A DNA stretch of 49,864 nucleotides from Halopseudomonas oceani (GTDB lineage Bacteria > Pseudomonadota > Gammaproteobacteria > Pseudomonadales > Pseudomonadaceae). The stretch's first letter is position 1; every line of letters starts with the position of its first letter. The stretch lies in the NCBI RefSeq assembly GCF_002903165.1, contig NZ_PPSK01000021.1, positions 1 through 49,864 on the forward strand, written 5' to 3'. The notes beneath the pieces were generated by a model. That model saw only the letters and a list, made by a program, of their open reading frames with translations, was not told where the DNA came from and made no database searches. Positions 30,691 through 38,792 of this stretch are shown here, one piece after another. A program made the position numbers and the translations under genes.

Positions 30691-31003
30691 GCCAGCCACG
30701 CCCTTGCCTATCAAACCAAAATCATCAAGGCAGCAAAAGCACCGCTGCCCCATCTCGCGAATGCCTTGATCTCTAAATATCAATCATGACTCTGCTGCGA
30801 TTACGGATAGTAAGGGGATGAACCATGCATCATCCCTACTGATTTACAGCCAAACTTCCTTTGGCGTAACCGCAACAAGGTCAGAATCCGATTCAGATAA
30901 ATCGCGAAACATCTGGTTACTCGCATATCCATATCTTGTAACTTTTCCGTAATCAAACGGGCTTTAGGATTGCTTTCACCTAAACCCAAGCAGGAACCTT
31001 GTG
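30691..31003. other. Intergenic interval upstream of the small periplasmic gene
   Basis: No gene is supported. The stretch 30895-30960 is AT-rich, with CATATCCATATCTTGTAACTT resembling the ars operator region and probably holding the promoter of the gene at 31004. Confidence 0.3.
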
Positions 31004-31276
31004 ATGAAAAAACTGACCCTGACCGCAATGCTGCTCACCAGCCTGTTTGCCAGCGCCACTTTCGCTAGCCAATACGACAAACCCGGCTTTGTCACCGAGG
31101 TTGAAGATGGTCGCCTGTGGGTATTCCGTGAAGGCTCCAAGGAGCTAGAAGAGTTCAAGAAATCCGGCGAGCCGGCTAAGCAGTTCGCCGACATCGGTTC
31201 TGGCCCTGAAGGTATGACCGTCAAGTCTGCCGACGAGGCGACCCTGAAAGATTACCTACAAGCACTTAAGAAGTAA
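31004..31276 (+). CDS. Small secreted protein at the ars boundary
   Basis: A 90-residue protein with a signal peptide (KKLTLTAMLLTSLFASATFAS, cleavage after ATFA). The mature part is acidic and contains YDKPGFVTEVEDGRLWVFREGSKELEEF. AGGA eight bases upstream supports the ATG at 31004. I know no function. Similar small periplasmic proteins occur in Pseudomonas near metal genes, but that is a weak recollection. It is followed by a strong terminator. Confidence 0.75.
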   Translation: MKKLTLTAMLLTSLFASATFASQYDKPGFVTEVEDGRLWVFREGSKELEEFKKSGEPAKQFADIGSGPEGMTVKSADEATLKDYLQALKK

Positions 31277-31282
31277 TTTTCA

Positions 31283-31318
31283 CAGGCACTGCTCCCCAAT
31301 CAGAGAGAGCAGTGCCTG
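31283..31318 (+). terminator. Strong hairpin after the small secreted gene
   Basis: The stem CAGGCACTGCTC / GAGCAGTGCCTG is a perfect 12-bp match with a 12-base loop, followed by a pyrimidine-rich run (CCTTCTTCT). It begins 7 bases after the stop codon. Confidence 0.7.
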
Positions 31319-31570
31319 GCCTTCTTCTGCGCTTTACATGTGCATACGCACATACCGCAAACTGATGGAATTACCTGTTCGCCAAATGCCGCCCCCAGAT
31401 GTTGCAGCCTGACCAACCTTAGAAGGGATTTGGCTCACATTACGGGCTGCGATGCGCACTAGTCGTAGCATGCGCAATCACCAGCTTACCTTTCCATCCA
31501 TATGAACGATTCCTGTCCTAGAATTTTGCAGGGCGTGTGTTGGCTGTGAGTTGAAAGCGGCATGTCGATA

Positions 31571-31610
31571 ACGACCGCTTCTGGCCGATTTTTGCCTGTT
31601 ACGATCGCAA
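31571..31610 (+). repeat. Copy H of the module-boundary palindrome (left arm and core)
   Basis: ACGACCGCTTCTGGCCGA, then TTTTTGCCTGTTACGATCG, are the left arm and core in the same order as copy B. The right arm is not clear. It lies between the arsenic block and the E2-E1-JAB module. Confidence 0.65.
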
Positions 31611-31804
31611 AGCGTGACGGTCAAATCGAACGCAAACGACTAGTCAAGTCGAATGCGAACAGGCGATCAAGCCAGTGCAATTACCCAATACGCGCAAATG
31701 CCAGCTTTCCAGCCAGGACGCCTAGGCCCTTGGGCCACTTGGAAGTAGCCATTGATCAACGCCCCATCTAGTAATCTCTATGAAAAAGCTTGAAGGAGCC
31801 ACTC

Positions 31805-31891
31805 ATGGCTGGCCAAAACATATTCAATTTCGGCAGCGACACCGAAGCGAAGAGTCCAGCAGAGTTACGAGTACAAATTAGGCATACTTGA
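31805..31891 (+). CDS. Possible 28-residue peptide or truncated gene start
   Basis: GAAGGAG lies seven bases before an ATG that opens a 28-codon frame (AGQNIFNFGSDTEAKSPAEL and so on). The strong ribosome site and protein-like start suggest the 5' stub of a lost gene rather than chance. No family is recognised. Confidence 0.3.
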   Translation: MAGQNIFNFGSDTEAKSPAELRVQIRHT

Positions 31892-32079
31892 ACAAAGCAC
31901 GGTCTCTTGCTCTGCGGATGGTTGTCAGGAGACGTTGCCTGCAGGGCCAGCAGTAACCGTCACTCGGCCCAGCAAAGCCCACACCACCTGGGCACCCGGG
32001 ACCAGTGGCCCACCTTGATCTGCCCTGGGTATCGTTATAGTAAAGATGTATAGCTGGAACGCCATTTCTGGAGCCTCAC

Positions 32080-32286
32080 ATGCCGCATTACAACGACCTT
32101 GAGAAACGCCGTGCAAATGTACTTCATGTTCATGCGACCAACAGGCTATCAGGGGCCAGAGTTAGCAGTTACATGGCAGCCAAAATGGAAGAGTACGCTA
32201 GCGGCCACCTGTCTTCAGCACAGTTGATAGCCGAAACGAAACTGAAATACAGCGCCCACGGAGCATCATTACCTTCCAAGAGTTGA
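32080..32286 (+). CDS. Small protein, faintly VbhA-antitoxin-like
   Basis: A 68-residue protein preceded by GGAG. The C-terminal half (YMAAKMEEYASGHLSSAQLIAETKLKY) resembles the terminal helix pattern of VbhA-type antitoxins that inhibit Fic enzymes. The inhibitory Ser/Thr-x3-Glu-Gly/Asn motif is not seen and there is no fic gene nearby. It lies upstream of the metallo-beta-lactamase gene but 350 bases away. It could be a free-standing remnant. Confidence 0.4.
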   Translation: MPHYNDLEKRRANVLHVHATNRLSGARVSSYMAAKMEEYASGHLSSAQLIAETKLKYSAHGASLPSKS

Positions 32287-32461
32287 TAAGCGGGCCTGCA
32301 CCAATGCGACGCTCGCTTGAGGCGACTCTACTACCCGGCGCGCGACGAAATGTGACCGAGCTCCCTGATACGTCCCTTAGCGCCTTAATATGGCGCATGC
32401 TCTAGCGCGCTCCCAAAGCCCAACCTTCGCGACTCCCAACAATGCGCGAGGAGGTGAAAGC

Positions 32462-32539
32462 ATGCCTTTATCTCTCAAATCATCTGTGGTTAGAAGAGAA
32501 TCATCACCTCAATCCAGCGACACAAAACAGCACCTATAG
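32462..32539 (+). CDS. Possible 25-residue leader peptide upstream of the MBL gene
   Basis: GAGGAGG (32448-32454) is a near-consensus ribosome site seven bases before an ATG opening 25 codons (PLSLKSSVVRRESSPQSSDT and so on). It ends 97 bases before the MBL gene. The strength of the ribosome site is the only argument for translation; a leader or regulatory peptide is possible. Confidence 0.3.
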   Translation: MPLSLKSSVVRRESSPQSSDTKQHL

Positions 32540-32636
32540 TGCTATCTTTACAAAAAAACACCAACATGTAGTATCCTGATAGCATCCCAATAGCTTTAGG
32601 CCAGTCGAACGAAGACTTACTTTGAGGAGCCTCAGG

Positions 32637-33743
32637 ATGCATATCGTTAGGTTTTTCCCCATCGGCAATGCCGACACCTGTCTGATTGAACTAGCCAACG
32701 GTCGCCGAATTCTTTTCGACTTCGCTGACATGCACAACCCCGATGACGCCGACGATAAGCGATGCGACCTCGAAAAGGAGCTACGCGAAATTCTCGGGGA
32801 CGACAAGGTGATCGACGTCGTGGCGTTTACTCACCTAGATCGTGATCATTGCCACCGCGCCAAGGAAGTTTTTTGGTTAGACCACGCGCAGAAATACCAA
32901 GACGATGACCGAATCAAGATTCAAACGCTCTGGGTTCCTGCCCATGCTGTTCTAGAGCAAGGGGTCACCGGTCAAGCCCGCACCCTTCGCACAGAAGCCC
33001 GTCACCGGTTTATCAACGGTGAGGGCATAAGAGTTTTTTCTCGGCCTGAAGAGCTGGATGACTTTCTGACCGAGCGAGACATCGATCCGGCCAAGCGCCG
33101 CAACTTGATCAGCGACGCTGGCACCTTGTGTCCAGAGTTTAATCTGGAGCACGACGGGGTGGAGTTTTTCGTGCACTCGCCTTTCGGCAAGCGCGGTGAT
33201 GATGATGTCGTACGTGTCCGAAATAACGACGCCCTTTTCATGCAGGCTACGTTTGAGGTTGAGGAGCAGCAGACAAAAATGGTGCTGTCGGCTGACGTCA
33301 CCCATGAAGTCATCGACGATATTGTGAAGGTGACCCAACGCCATGACCGAGAGTATCGTCTTGAGTGGGATATCAACAACATCCCCCATCACTGTAGCTA
33401 CAAGTCTTTATCTGACGAAAAAGGGGACGAGAAGACTGAACCTACGGCAACCTCCAAATGGTTGTACGAAGAAGCAGGTCAAACCGGTGGGCTGCTAGTC
33501 AGCACATCCAAGATCATTCCAGATGGTGATGAAGACGATCAGCCGCCTCACCGACAGGCAGCGGCATACTACAAAAGTGTTGCCAATCAACTGGGCGGCG
33601 AATGGATTGTTTCTATGGAGCACCCCACAAAAACTAAACCAGAGCCATTGGTAATCGAGATCACGAGCGCTGGTTACAAGATCCGGAAGCAGACCGCCAA
33701 GGTCGTCATCTCCACGGCGGCCCCGCGCGCAGGAGCTCAATAA
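32637..33743 (+). CDS. Metallo-beta-lactamase-fold protein coupled to the E2-E1-JAB fusion
   Basis: A 368-residue MBL-fold protein of the ComEC-like branch. The N-terminal IVRFFPIGNADTCLIEL and RRILFDFADMHNPD lead to the metal motif THLDRDHCH (His66, Asp68, Asp70, His71). A later metal ligand is likely in LSADVT, then NIPHHCSYKSL. It is therefore probably a hydrolase, possibly a nuclease or phosphodiesterase. The ATG at 32637 has GAGGAG upstream. Its TAA shares a base with the ATG of the next gene (TAATG), so the two proteins are made together. MBL proteins have been predicted as partners in bacterial ubiquitin-like conjugation operons; the substrate is unknown. Confidence 0.8.
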   Translation: MHIVRFFPIGNADTCLIELANGRRILFDFADMHNPDDADDKRCDLEKELREILGDDKVIDVVAFTHLDRDHCHRAKEVFWLDHAQKYQDDDRIKIQTLWVPAHAVLEQGVTGQARTLRTEARHRFINGEGIRVFSRPEELDDFLTERDIDPAKRRNLISDAGTLCPEFNLEHDGVEFFVHSPFGKRGDDDVVRVRNNDALFMQATFEVEEQQTKMVLSADVTHEVIDDIVKVTQRHDREYRLEWDINNIPHHCSYKSLSDEKGDEKTEPTATSKWLYEEAGQTGGLLVSTSKIIPDGDEDDQPPHRQAAAYYKSVANQLGGEWIVSMEHPTKTKPEPLVIEITSAGYKIRKQTAKVVISTAAPRAGAQ

Positions 33744-35971
33744 TGTGCGAGGCGTTTGACACACCTCGATCTCGGTTGGCTCGCTCTGTTGTCCGGTACT
33801 TAGTCGGCTCTCCAAATCACCCCTACGCGACGCTAAACCAAGTCAGTCTAAACGGCTCATTCGATATGTTAGAGATAGAGCTTGAGATTGAGCTGGCGCA
33901 GCGACGCCCAGTTCCTATTCAGCATAAAGAGCCCGTCCGTTTAACTTTCATGGCGCATGACGACAGCTGGCCACCACGAGTACTGTCAACACGCGAGAAC
34001 TTTCCGACAGGCATGGTCCATACCAACCTTGATCGTGAAGCGGGGGGATTAGCCCTATGTATATGGGAAGAGGCGTGGCCAGATCTGTCGACCAACCTCA
34101 CCGGGCAGGCACTTGTCGAGAGACTTCGTAGCTGGTTCTCGTCTATGGCGGCCGGCACCGTTCATGATGATGAGCAGCTATTGGAGCCATTAATCCTAGC
34201 GAGCTCCCACACGCTCATTATCCCTCCAGGTGAGATGCATGGCCCTTGGTACATTCAACAGGCCTACAAGCATGAAGGCCAAATGATCCTTGGGCTTTCA
34301 AAAGAAAAGCCTGAAAGAGAGCTCACCACTCACAATTTTGCGATCTACGCGCCGCAGCTTCCCGGGCAACAGCATGGTGCATTAGCCAGAACCCCCTATG
34401 ACCTGGGAGCCCTACAGCAGCTGTGTTTAAACCTCGGGTTCGATTTAATAAGAGACTTGACGGGCTGGCTACAGGCCCCTGATCAGTTGAGAGACGCGGA
34501 CAGGCTGCAACCTATCCTAGTACTTACAGTACCAAAGCGTCGGGAGCGCGACGCGCCAGAAGAGCAATTGGAATTATGGTGCTACACCCTAGGCGAAAGC
34601 CTTGCCCAACTCGGCGAGCGACTAGACATCACCATTACAGACCAAAAGACTAAACAAACTACGTACAAGCTGCTAGGAACTGCCGAGAACGCGGATTTGC
34701 CGTCGATCGCCCTCGAACCATGGCGCGTCGTGCAACGACTGGATAGAGGAACAGCCCGTCAGTTTGCGGGGGCAACCAATAAGACAGACACCCCTTTACT
34801 AGCAATCGGTGCCGGTGCTATCGGATCGAACGTGGCTATGATGGTGACCCGTTCAGGCATTGGGCCGTGGACAGTGGTCGACGGGGACATCACTCTGCCA
34901 CATAACACTGTTCGCCAAGTTCACAAACGCGACTCGGTTGGATATCCAAAGGCGCTGGGGTTGCAGTTTGCTCTAGATAATGTCTTTGAGGAAGGCGGGA
35001 ACACTGCGATTCCTGTCAATGTGTTCGCACCAGGTGAGCAGGCGGATGCGCTGGACGCTGCTGTAAGGAGCTCCGAAATTGCTATCGACTTCAGCGCCTC
35101 ACCAGCTGTTCTGGGCTGGCTATCTGAACAACCCATAAGGCGAGGAGTCAGTGCCTTCTTCGGACCCGACGGTTCCGATCTGGTTGTGCTTGCAGAAAAC
35201 AAATCTCGGGCAGTCAGAGTTGATGAAATTGAGGCTCAATACTTCTGGCATGTAGCAACAGAAGCGCAGTTGAAAGGACATTTGTCTGCTGCACGGCTGG
35301 ATAAAATTCGCTATGCCAACGCTTGTCAGGACCTTTCAGCACCTCTGCCTCCTTGGCAGCTTCAAACCCTTTGCGGTCTCGCTGCTGGTCAGGTAGCGCG
35401 ACTGCTCCAGAACGAAGATGCATGCTTTCAAGTCTGGCGACTGGAGCCCGTAACAGGTGCAGTCCAACCAGTGGTTATTCCTGTACAACAGGTACACCGC
35501 TATCAAGAAGGCACCGTGCGGGTGTCTATTACAAGCGGTGTCATTAGTACGATGCGAAAGCTTCGCCGTGAAGCAGGCGGAAACGAAACGGGCGGGGTAC
35601 TTATAGGCACTTTCGACCTCGTTCGTAATGTGGTTCATATCGTGGCAGCGCTTCCAGCTCCTCCCGACAGCAAACAAGCTCCAACCTACTTCGTCCGAGG
35701 CAAGAAGGACCTCAAACCTCGGATCGAAGAGCTGTCGTCTGGCTCAGCGGGACGTTTGCATTACCTCGGTGAATGGCACAGTCACCCGAGAGCCGTGCCT
35801 GCAAGACCCAGCGATGATGATGAAGGAGTATTCTCCCACCTTGAAGCTCATTTAGGTTCGTTAGGAGGACCATACATTATGGCCATCTGCGGCGAAGACG
35901 ACACCTGGATTCGCACTGGATGGGCTGAGCATGCGGTGGTGGAGGGGGTTATAACACATGAACCTCAATGA
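33743..35971 (+). CDS. E2-E1-JAB triple fusion (ubiquitin-like conjugation/deconjugation)
   Basis: A 742-residue protein. Residues ~1-165 form an E2-like (UBC) domain, with the candidate catalytic Cys106 in GGLALCIWEEAWPDL after HTNLD. Residues ~330-570 are a ThiF/E1 adenylyltransferase: GAGAIG at 356-361, VVDGDITLPHNTVRQ (Asp380 and Arg391) and Cys528 in YANACQDLSAPLPP. Residues ~590-742 are a JAB/MPN peptidase with Glu615, HSHP (His679, His681) and Asp in RPSDDDE. All three active sites look intact. The architecture merges CBASS Cap2 and Cap3 functions, but no CD-NTase and no recognisable ubiquitin-like protein lies nearby. The upstream partner is the MBL gene. Confidence 0.85.
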   Translation: MCEAFDTPRSRLARSVVRYLVGSPNHPYATLNQVSLNGSFDMLEIELEIELAQRRPVPIQHKEPVRLTFMAHDDSWPPRVLSTRENFPTGMVHTNLDREAGGLALCIWEEAWPDLSTNLTGQALVERLRSWFSSMAAGTVHDDEQLLEPLILASSHTLIIPPGEMHGPWYIQQAYKHEGQMILGLSKEKPERELTTHNFAIYAPQLPGQQHGALARTPYDLGALQQLCLNLGFDLIRDLTGWLQAPDQLRDADRLQPILVLTVPKRRERDAPEEQLELWCYTLGESLAQLGERLDITITDQKTKQTTYKLLGTAENADLPSIALEPWRVVQRLDRGTARQFAGATNKTDTPLLAIGAGAIGSNVAMMVTRSGIGPWTVVDGDITLPHNTVRQVHKRDSVGYPKALGLQFALDNVFEEGGNTAIPVNVFAPGEQADALDAAVRSSEIAIDFSASPAVLGWLSEQPIRRGVSAFFGPDGSDLVVLAENKSRAVRVDEIEAQYFWHVATEAQLKGHLSAARLDKIRYANACQDLSAPLPPWQLQTLCGLAAGQVARLLQNEDACFQVWRLEPVTGAVQPVVIPVQQVHRYQEGTVRVSITSGVISTMRKLRREAGGNETGGVLIGTFDLVRNVVHIVAALPAPPDSKQAPTYFVRGKKDLKPRIEELSSGSAGRLHYLGEWHSHPRAVPARPSDDDEGVFSHLEAHLGSLGGPYIMAICGEDDTWIRTGWAEHAVVEGVITHEPQ

Positions 35972-36054
35972 AATGTTGCCGGTCCCTCAAATGCAATATC
36001 TCTTCAACTGAACAGAGCTTGCCAGCCAATAGGTCTAGCACAACAACCTTACGC

Positions 36055-36813
36055 CTAAGCCGACTCATCTTTGGGAGGGGAGGACTTGTGCGAGTGCATC
36101 AGTGATTCACAACTCAAGATTAGTTGTCGACCATAGGCCCGAGAGGCCTCTCGTAAGGCCAGCTCGTTAACTGCGGTCATCAGGTAAGCCGAATGCAGTA
36201 ACGCGGCAGCAACAGCGATATAGACCTTTTCTTCCACATTCGGAAGTGCGGCGAAATAACCTGATTCAAAGTACAGTATGCCGGCACAACTAAGCAGCAC
36301 TAGTAAATTACACACCAGCGCGATTGACTTTAGACCCAGGAGGTTCCGTCGAAAACCATACGTAATGTTTTCAGCAAACAGAAGCGGATATGCAGAGTGA
36401 TCGCGTGTTTGCTCGCGCAGCCATGCGTTAGCGGACTGGTAAAAATCAGCGGAAAGTTCCGAACCGCTTTGCTCCTCCTCAAGTGTTGGCGCTGTCAACG
36501 CAAGCTGTTCGGCAACGAACCCTCTATACCGATCCTTCGAGCCTTCCGGGACATCCCGGTTTCCCCTGAGCCACTGGTCCGGCGTTTCTCCTGTGCCTAG
36601 ACGCTCTTGAAGCTTCTTGCCTCTGTGCCTGGCCAAGTCTGCGAACGCAAAAATAAGCACGAAGCCTATGCTGCTTGCGATCACTTGGGAGAGTGCAAGG
36701 TGATCCCAAGGCACGAGCATGAACAATAGGATTAGTAAAGGAAGACCCGATATCAGCGCAGGGAAAACGCGGGCCTTAAGGCTGTATGTGTCGAACTGGC
36801 TGAAAACTTCCAT
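36055..36813 (-). CDS. Four-helix membrane protein convergent with the E2-E1-JAB gene
   Basis: A 252-residue protein with two pairs of membrane helices: FPALISGLPLLILLFMLVPW and VIASSIGFVLIFAFA, then IALVCNLLVLLSCAGILYF and VYIAVAAALLHSAYLMTAV. They are separated by a ~120-residue cytoplasmic segment (GTGETPDQWLRGN, FLREQT-type polar helices). GGAG six bases before the ATG at 36813 sets the start; the frame to 36981 is an artefact. The layout resembles four-helix membrane effectors of nucleotide-triggered defence systems (S-4TM/SLATT-like), but family membership is not certain. The convergent position, 83 bases from the fusion gene, suggests one module. Confidence 0.65.
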   Translation of the reverse strand: MEVFSQFDTYSLKARVFPALISGLPLLILLFMLVPWDHLALSQVIASSIGFVLIFAFADLARHRGKKLQERLGTGETPDQWLRGNRDVPEGSKDRYRGFVAEQLALTAPTLEEEQSGSELSADFYQSANAWLREQTRDHSAYPLLFAENITYGFRRNLLGLKSIALVCNLLVLLSCAGILYFESGYFAALPNVEEKVYIAVAAALLHSAYLMTAVNELALREASRAYGRQLILSCESLMHSHKSSPPKDESA

Positions 36814-37222
36814 ATACCACTCCGTGAGTGTCGCGACTTCCTCCGTCACTAAACCTTTAGTACCGACCGGCGGCACAAGCACACCGAGCAAAGCATAAAG
36901 GACCTGATAATCGCATGGCAGCGTGCGTATTGAACAGTCCACCTGTCCACACCGCCTCGGAATACTACATAGCTTCAACATGACTTTCGACCGAACGTGA
37001 CCAAAGCACTAAGCCCAAACAGCAGTGCGGTTTAGTAGCGATAGCCAAACATGGACTGCCCAATAGAGCCCTGGGGTATCAAGGCTTGCGCCCTGGAGCG
37101 GCTGACTGAAAAAGTCGGTCAAGTGGCCGCATGGATACAATCAGGAAATGAGTGCTTCTGCCTGGTGTGGGCGGGGTCGCTTGATCGACCTCCAAGAAGC
37201 TCAAACTTGCGCCGACAACCAG
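36814..37222. other. Gene-free interval before the transporter IS
   Basis: The open frames here lack ribosome sites and protein-like composition. The interval holds the promoter of the four-helix gene and the left flank of the ISL3 insertion site. Confidence 0.4.
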
Positions 37223-37230
37223 AGAAATTA
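37223..37230. repeat. Left target-site duplication of the transporter IS
   Basis: AGAAATTA directly precedes the left terminal repeat and is repeated exactly at 43072-43079. Eight bases is the target duplication size of the ISL3 family. Confidence 0.9.
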
Positions 37231-37278
37231 GGGTATCCGGATTAAGTGGTTGATGGGCCTTCCAGCCCCATCCAACCC

Positions 37279-38130
37279 TTAGTCCTTCCAGAAGGTTGAT
37301 AGATCGACACCGAAGTTCTTCTCAGGCTCGGGGAGTCCCATGTTGTAGGTCATGGTGGCTCTGCCCAGAAACGGGGATTCCTTGACTTGTGGCGCCTTCT
37401 TCTTGTGCTTGGTGGTATAGAGCATCCGGGCTCGCATTACCTCGAACGAATAGCCCCGGCCATCACGGTTTTTGTCCTTGGCTAGGCGGTTTATCGACTA
37501 CGTGAAAGCGTTGGTGATCGGGATGTCGGTCTCAAAGTAGGTCAGCATCTCTTCACGCCAGCCACTGACGGCGCTGACGAGATCCTTCCAAACCTCCTTC
37601 TGCCCCTGAGGGATGTTGTCAATCCAGGTGGCGAGAGCCTGTTCGGCACCACGCCGATTGGTACAGTCCCAGATATGGTAGAAGCGCTCCTTGTGCTCGT
37701 AAGCCGCCAAGAGCTGGGGGGAATGCTCCTGTCCAGGTCTCCATGATGAGCCGTTCGCGGTCTGAAACGTCGTGAGCGCGCTTCAGCAGGATTTTCCGGT
37801 CACCTTTGAGGGTCCGGCGCTGATTGGGCTTCAACTCCTTCCTTAGGCCTTTGCGGATCTTCTCTAAGGCCTCGTTGGCCATGCGCACGACGTGGAACTT
37901 ATCGACCACGATACGGGCCTGTGGCAGCACCGTCTGGAAGGCGCGGCGGTAGGGCTTCCACATGTCCATGCTGACGATCTCGACCTGGTGGCGGTTGGCC
38001 ATGCTCATGAGGCGTCTTGTCACCCTCTCTTGCTGACGACCGGGTAGCAGGTCCAGCAGGGTGCGCTCTTCCAGATTGGTTAGGATGCAGCAGAGCCCTT
38101 GGCAGCAGTCGTGCATCAGGAACGTACAGC
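37279..38130 (-). pseudogene. ISL3-family transposase relic
   Basis: The C-terminal two thirds of an ISL3 transposase can be read in pieces. VEIVSMDMWKPYRRAFQTVL and ARIVVDKFHVVRMANEALEKIRKGL hold two catalytic Asp residues. The frame then shifts near 37700 to KERFYHIWDCTNR and further to ITNAFT. A TAG (probably from GAG) interrupts before SINRLAKDKNRDGRGYSFEVMRARML, and the protein would end FWKD at 37279. The N-terminal zinc-finger and HTH part is missing upstream of ~38116. A truncation, a frameshift and a nonsense codon make it inactive. Confidence 0.85.
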
Positions 38131-38217
38131 TGGCTCATGAAGGCGTGCCGCCTTATCAAGGCCCAGGACGCGCCTATTCCGGAAGTCAAGCATGCGATAG
38201 CGAAGACGCTAGGCGAT

Positions 38218-38739
38218 TCAGCGGCGGCGGCTGCCTGGTTGATGTCGTATTTCCGCCCAAATAAAGAGGGCGACACCGAGGAAGATCCATACGTCCGCTA
38301 GGTTGAACGATGGCCAGTGCCACTGGGCATAGTGAAAATCGAGAAAATCCTCTACGTAGCCTAACCGCAAGCGATCTGCGACATTGCCCAACGCGCCGCC
38401 GAGGATCGCACTGAGGGCGAGCCGATAACTCAGTACGCGTGGTGAACGCCAAAGCCAGTACACCAGTAATATCGAGATAACCAGGGCCAGTCCGATGAAA
38501 AGCGGCTGCTGCCAACCGCCGACATCCGCGAGAAAGCTGAAGGCCGCCCCCGTATTGTGGCGGTGGACCCAATTGAAGAAGGGTGCGGCAGGCACGCTTT
38601 CACCATGCGCTAGCATGGTGCTGGCAAGGTACTTGCTCGCCTGATCGACAAACAGTAACAGGAGCGAGAGCCACAGCCAGCGCATCGCCTTTCCCGGCTC
38701 GTGGGCTTTCTCTGCGAGCCGACTGCCATAAGTAGACAT
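38218..38739 (-). CDS. lspA: Signal peptidase II (lipoprotein), mobile-element copy
   Basis: A 173-residue membrane aspartic protease that cleaves prolipoprotein signal peptides. Four membrane helices are present. The motifs include LLFVDQASKYLAS, HNTGAAFSFL, GGALGNVADRLRLGYVEDFL (first catalytic Asp) and FNLADVWIFLGV (second catalytic Asp). AGGAGG seven bases upstream fixes the ATG at 38739. It is cargo of the transporter IS. Pb/Cd-resistance elements commonly carry lspA, as PbrC does. Confidence 0.92.
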   Translation of the reverse strand: MSTYGSRLAEKAHEPGKAMRWLWLSLLLLFVDQASKYLASTMLAHGESVPAAPFFNWVHRHNTGAAFSFLADVGGWQQPLFIGLALVISILLVYWLWRSPRVLSYRLALSAILGGALGNVADRLRLGYVEDFLDFHYAQWHWPSFNLADVWIFLGVALFIWAEIRHQPGSRRR

Positions 38740-38792
38740 ATCCCCTTCCTCCTGACCCAATCTAGAATTTGCTCGCTGCTAAATAACAAGCG

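Noticed and set aside
31925..32116. 63-codon minus-strand frame
   Set aside because: No ribosome site and it overlaps the start of the better-supported gene at 32080.
32637..35971. CBASS type II
   Set aside because: The E2/E1/JAB parts are present, but no CD-NTase is found within reach; the partner is an MBL-fold protein.
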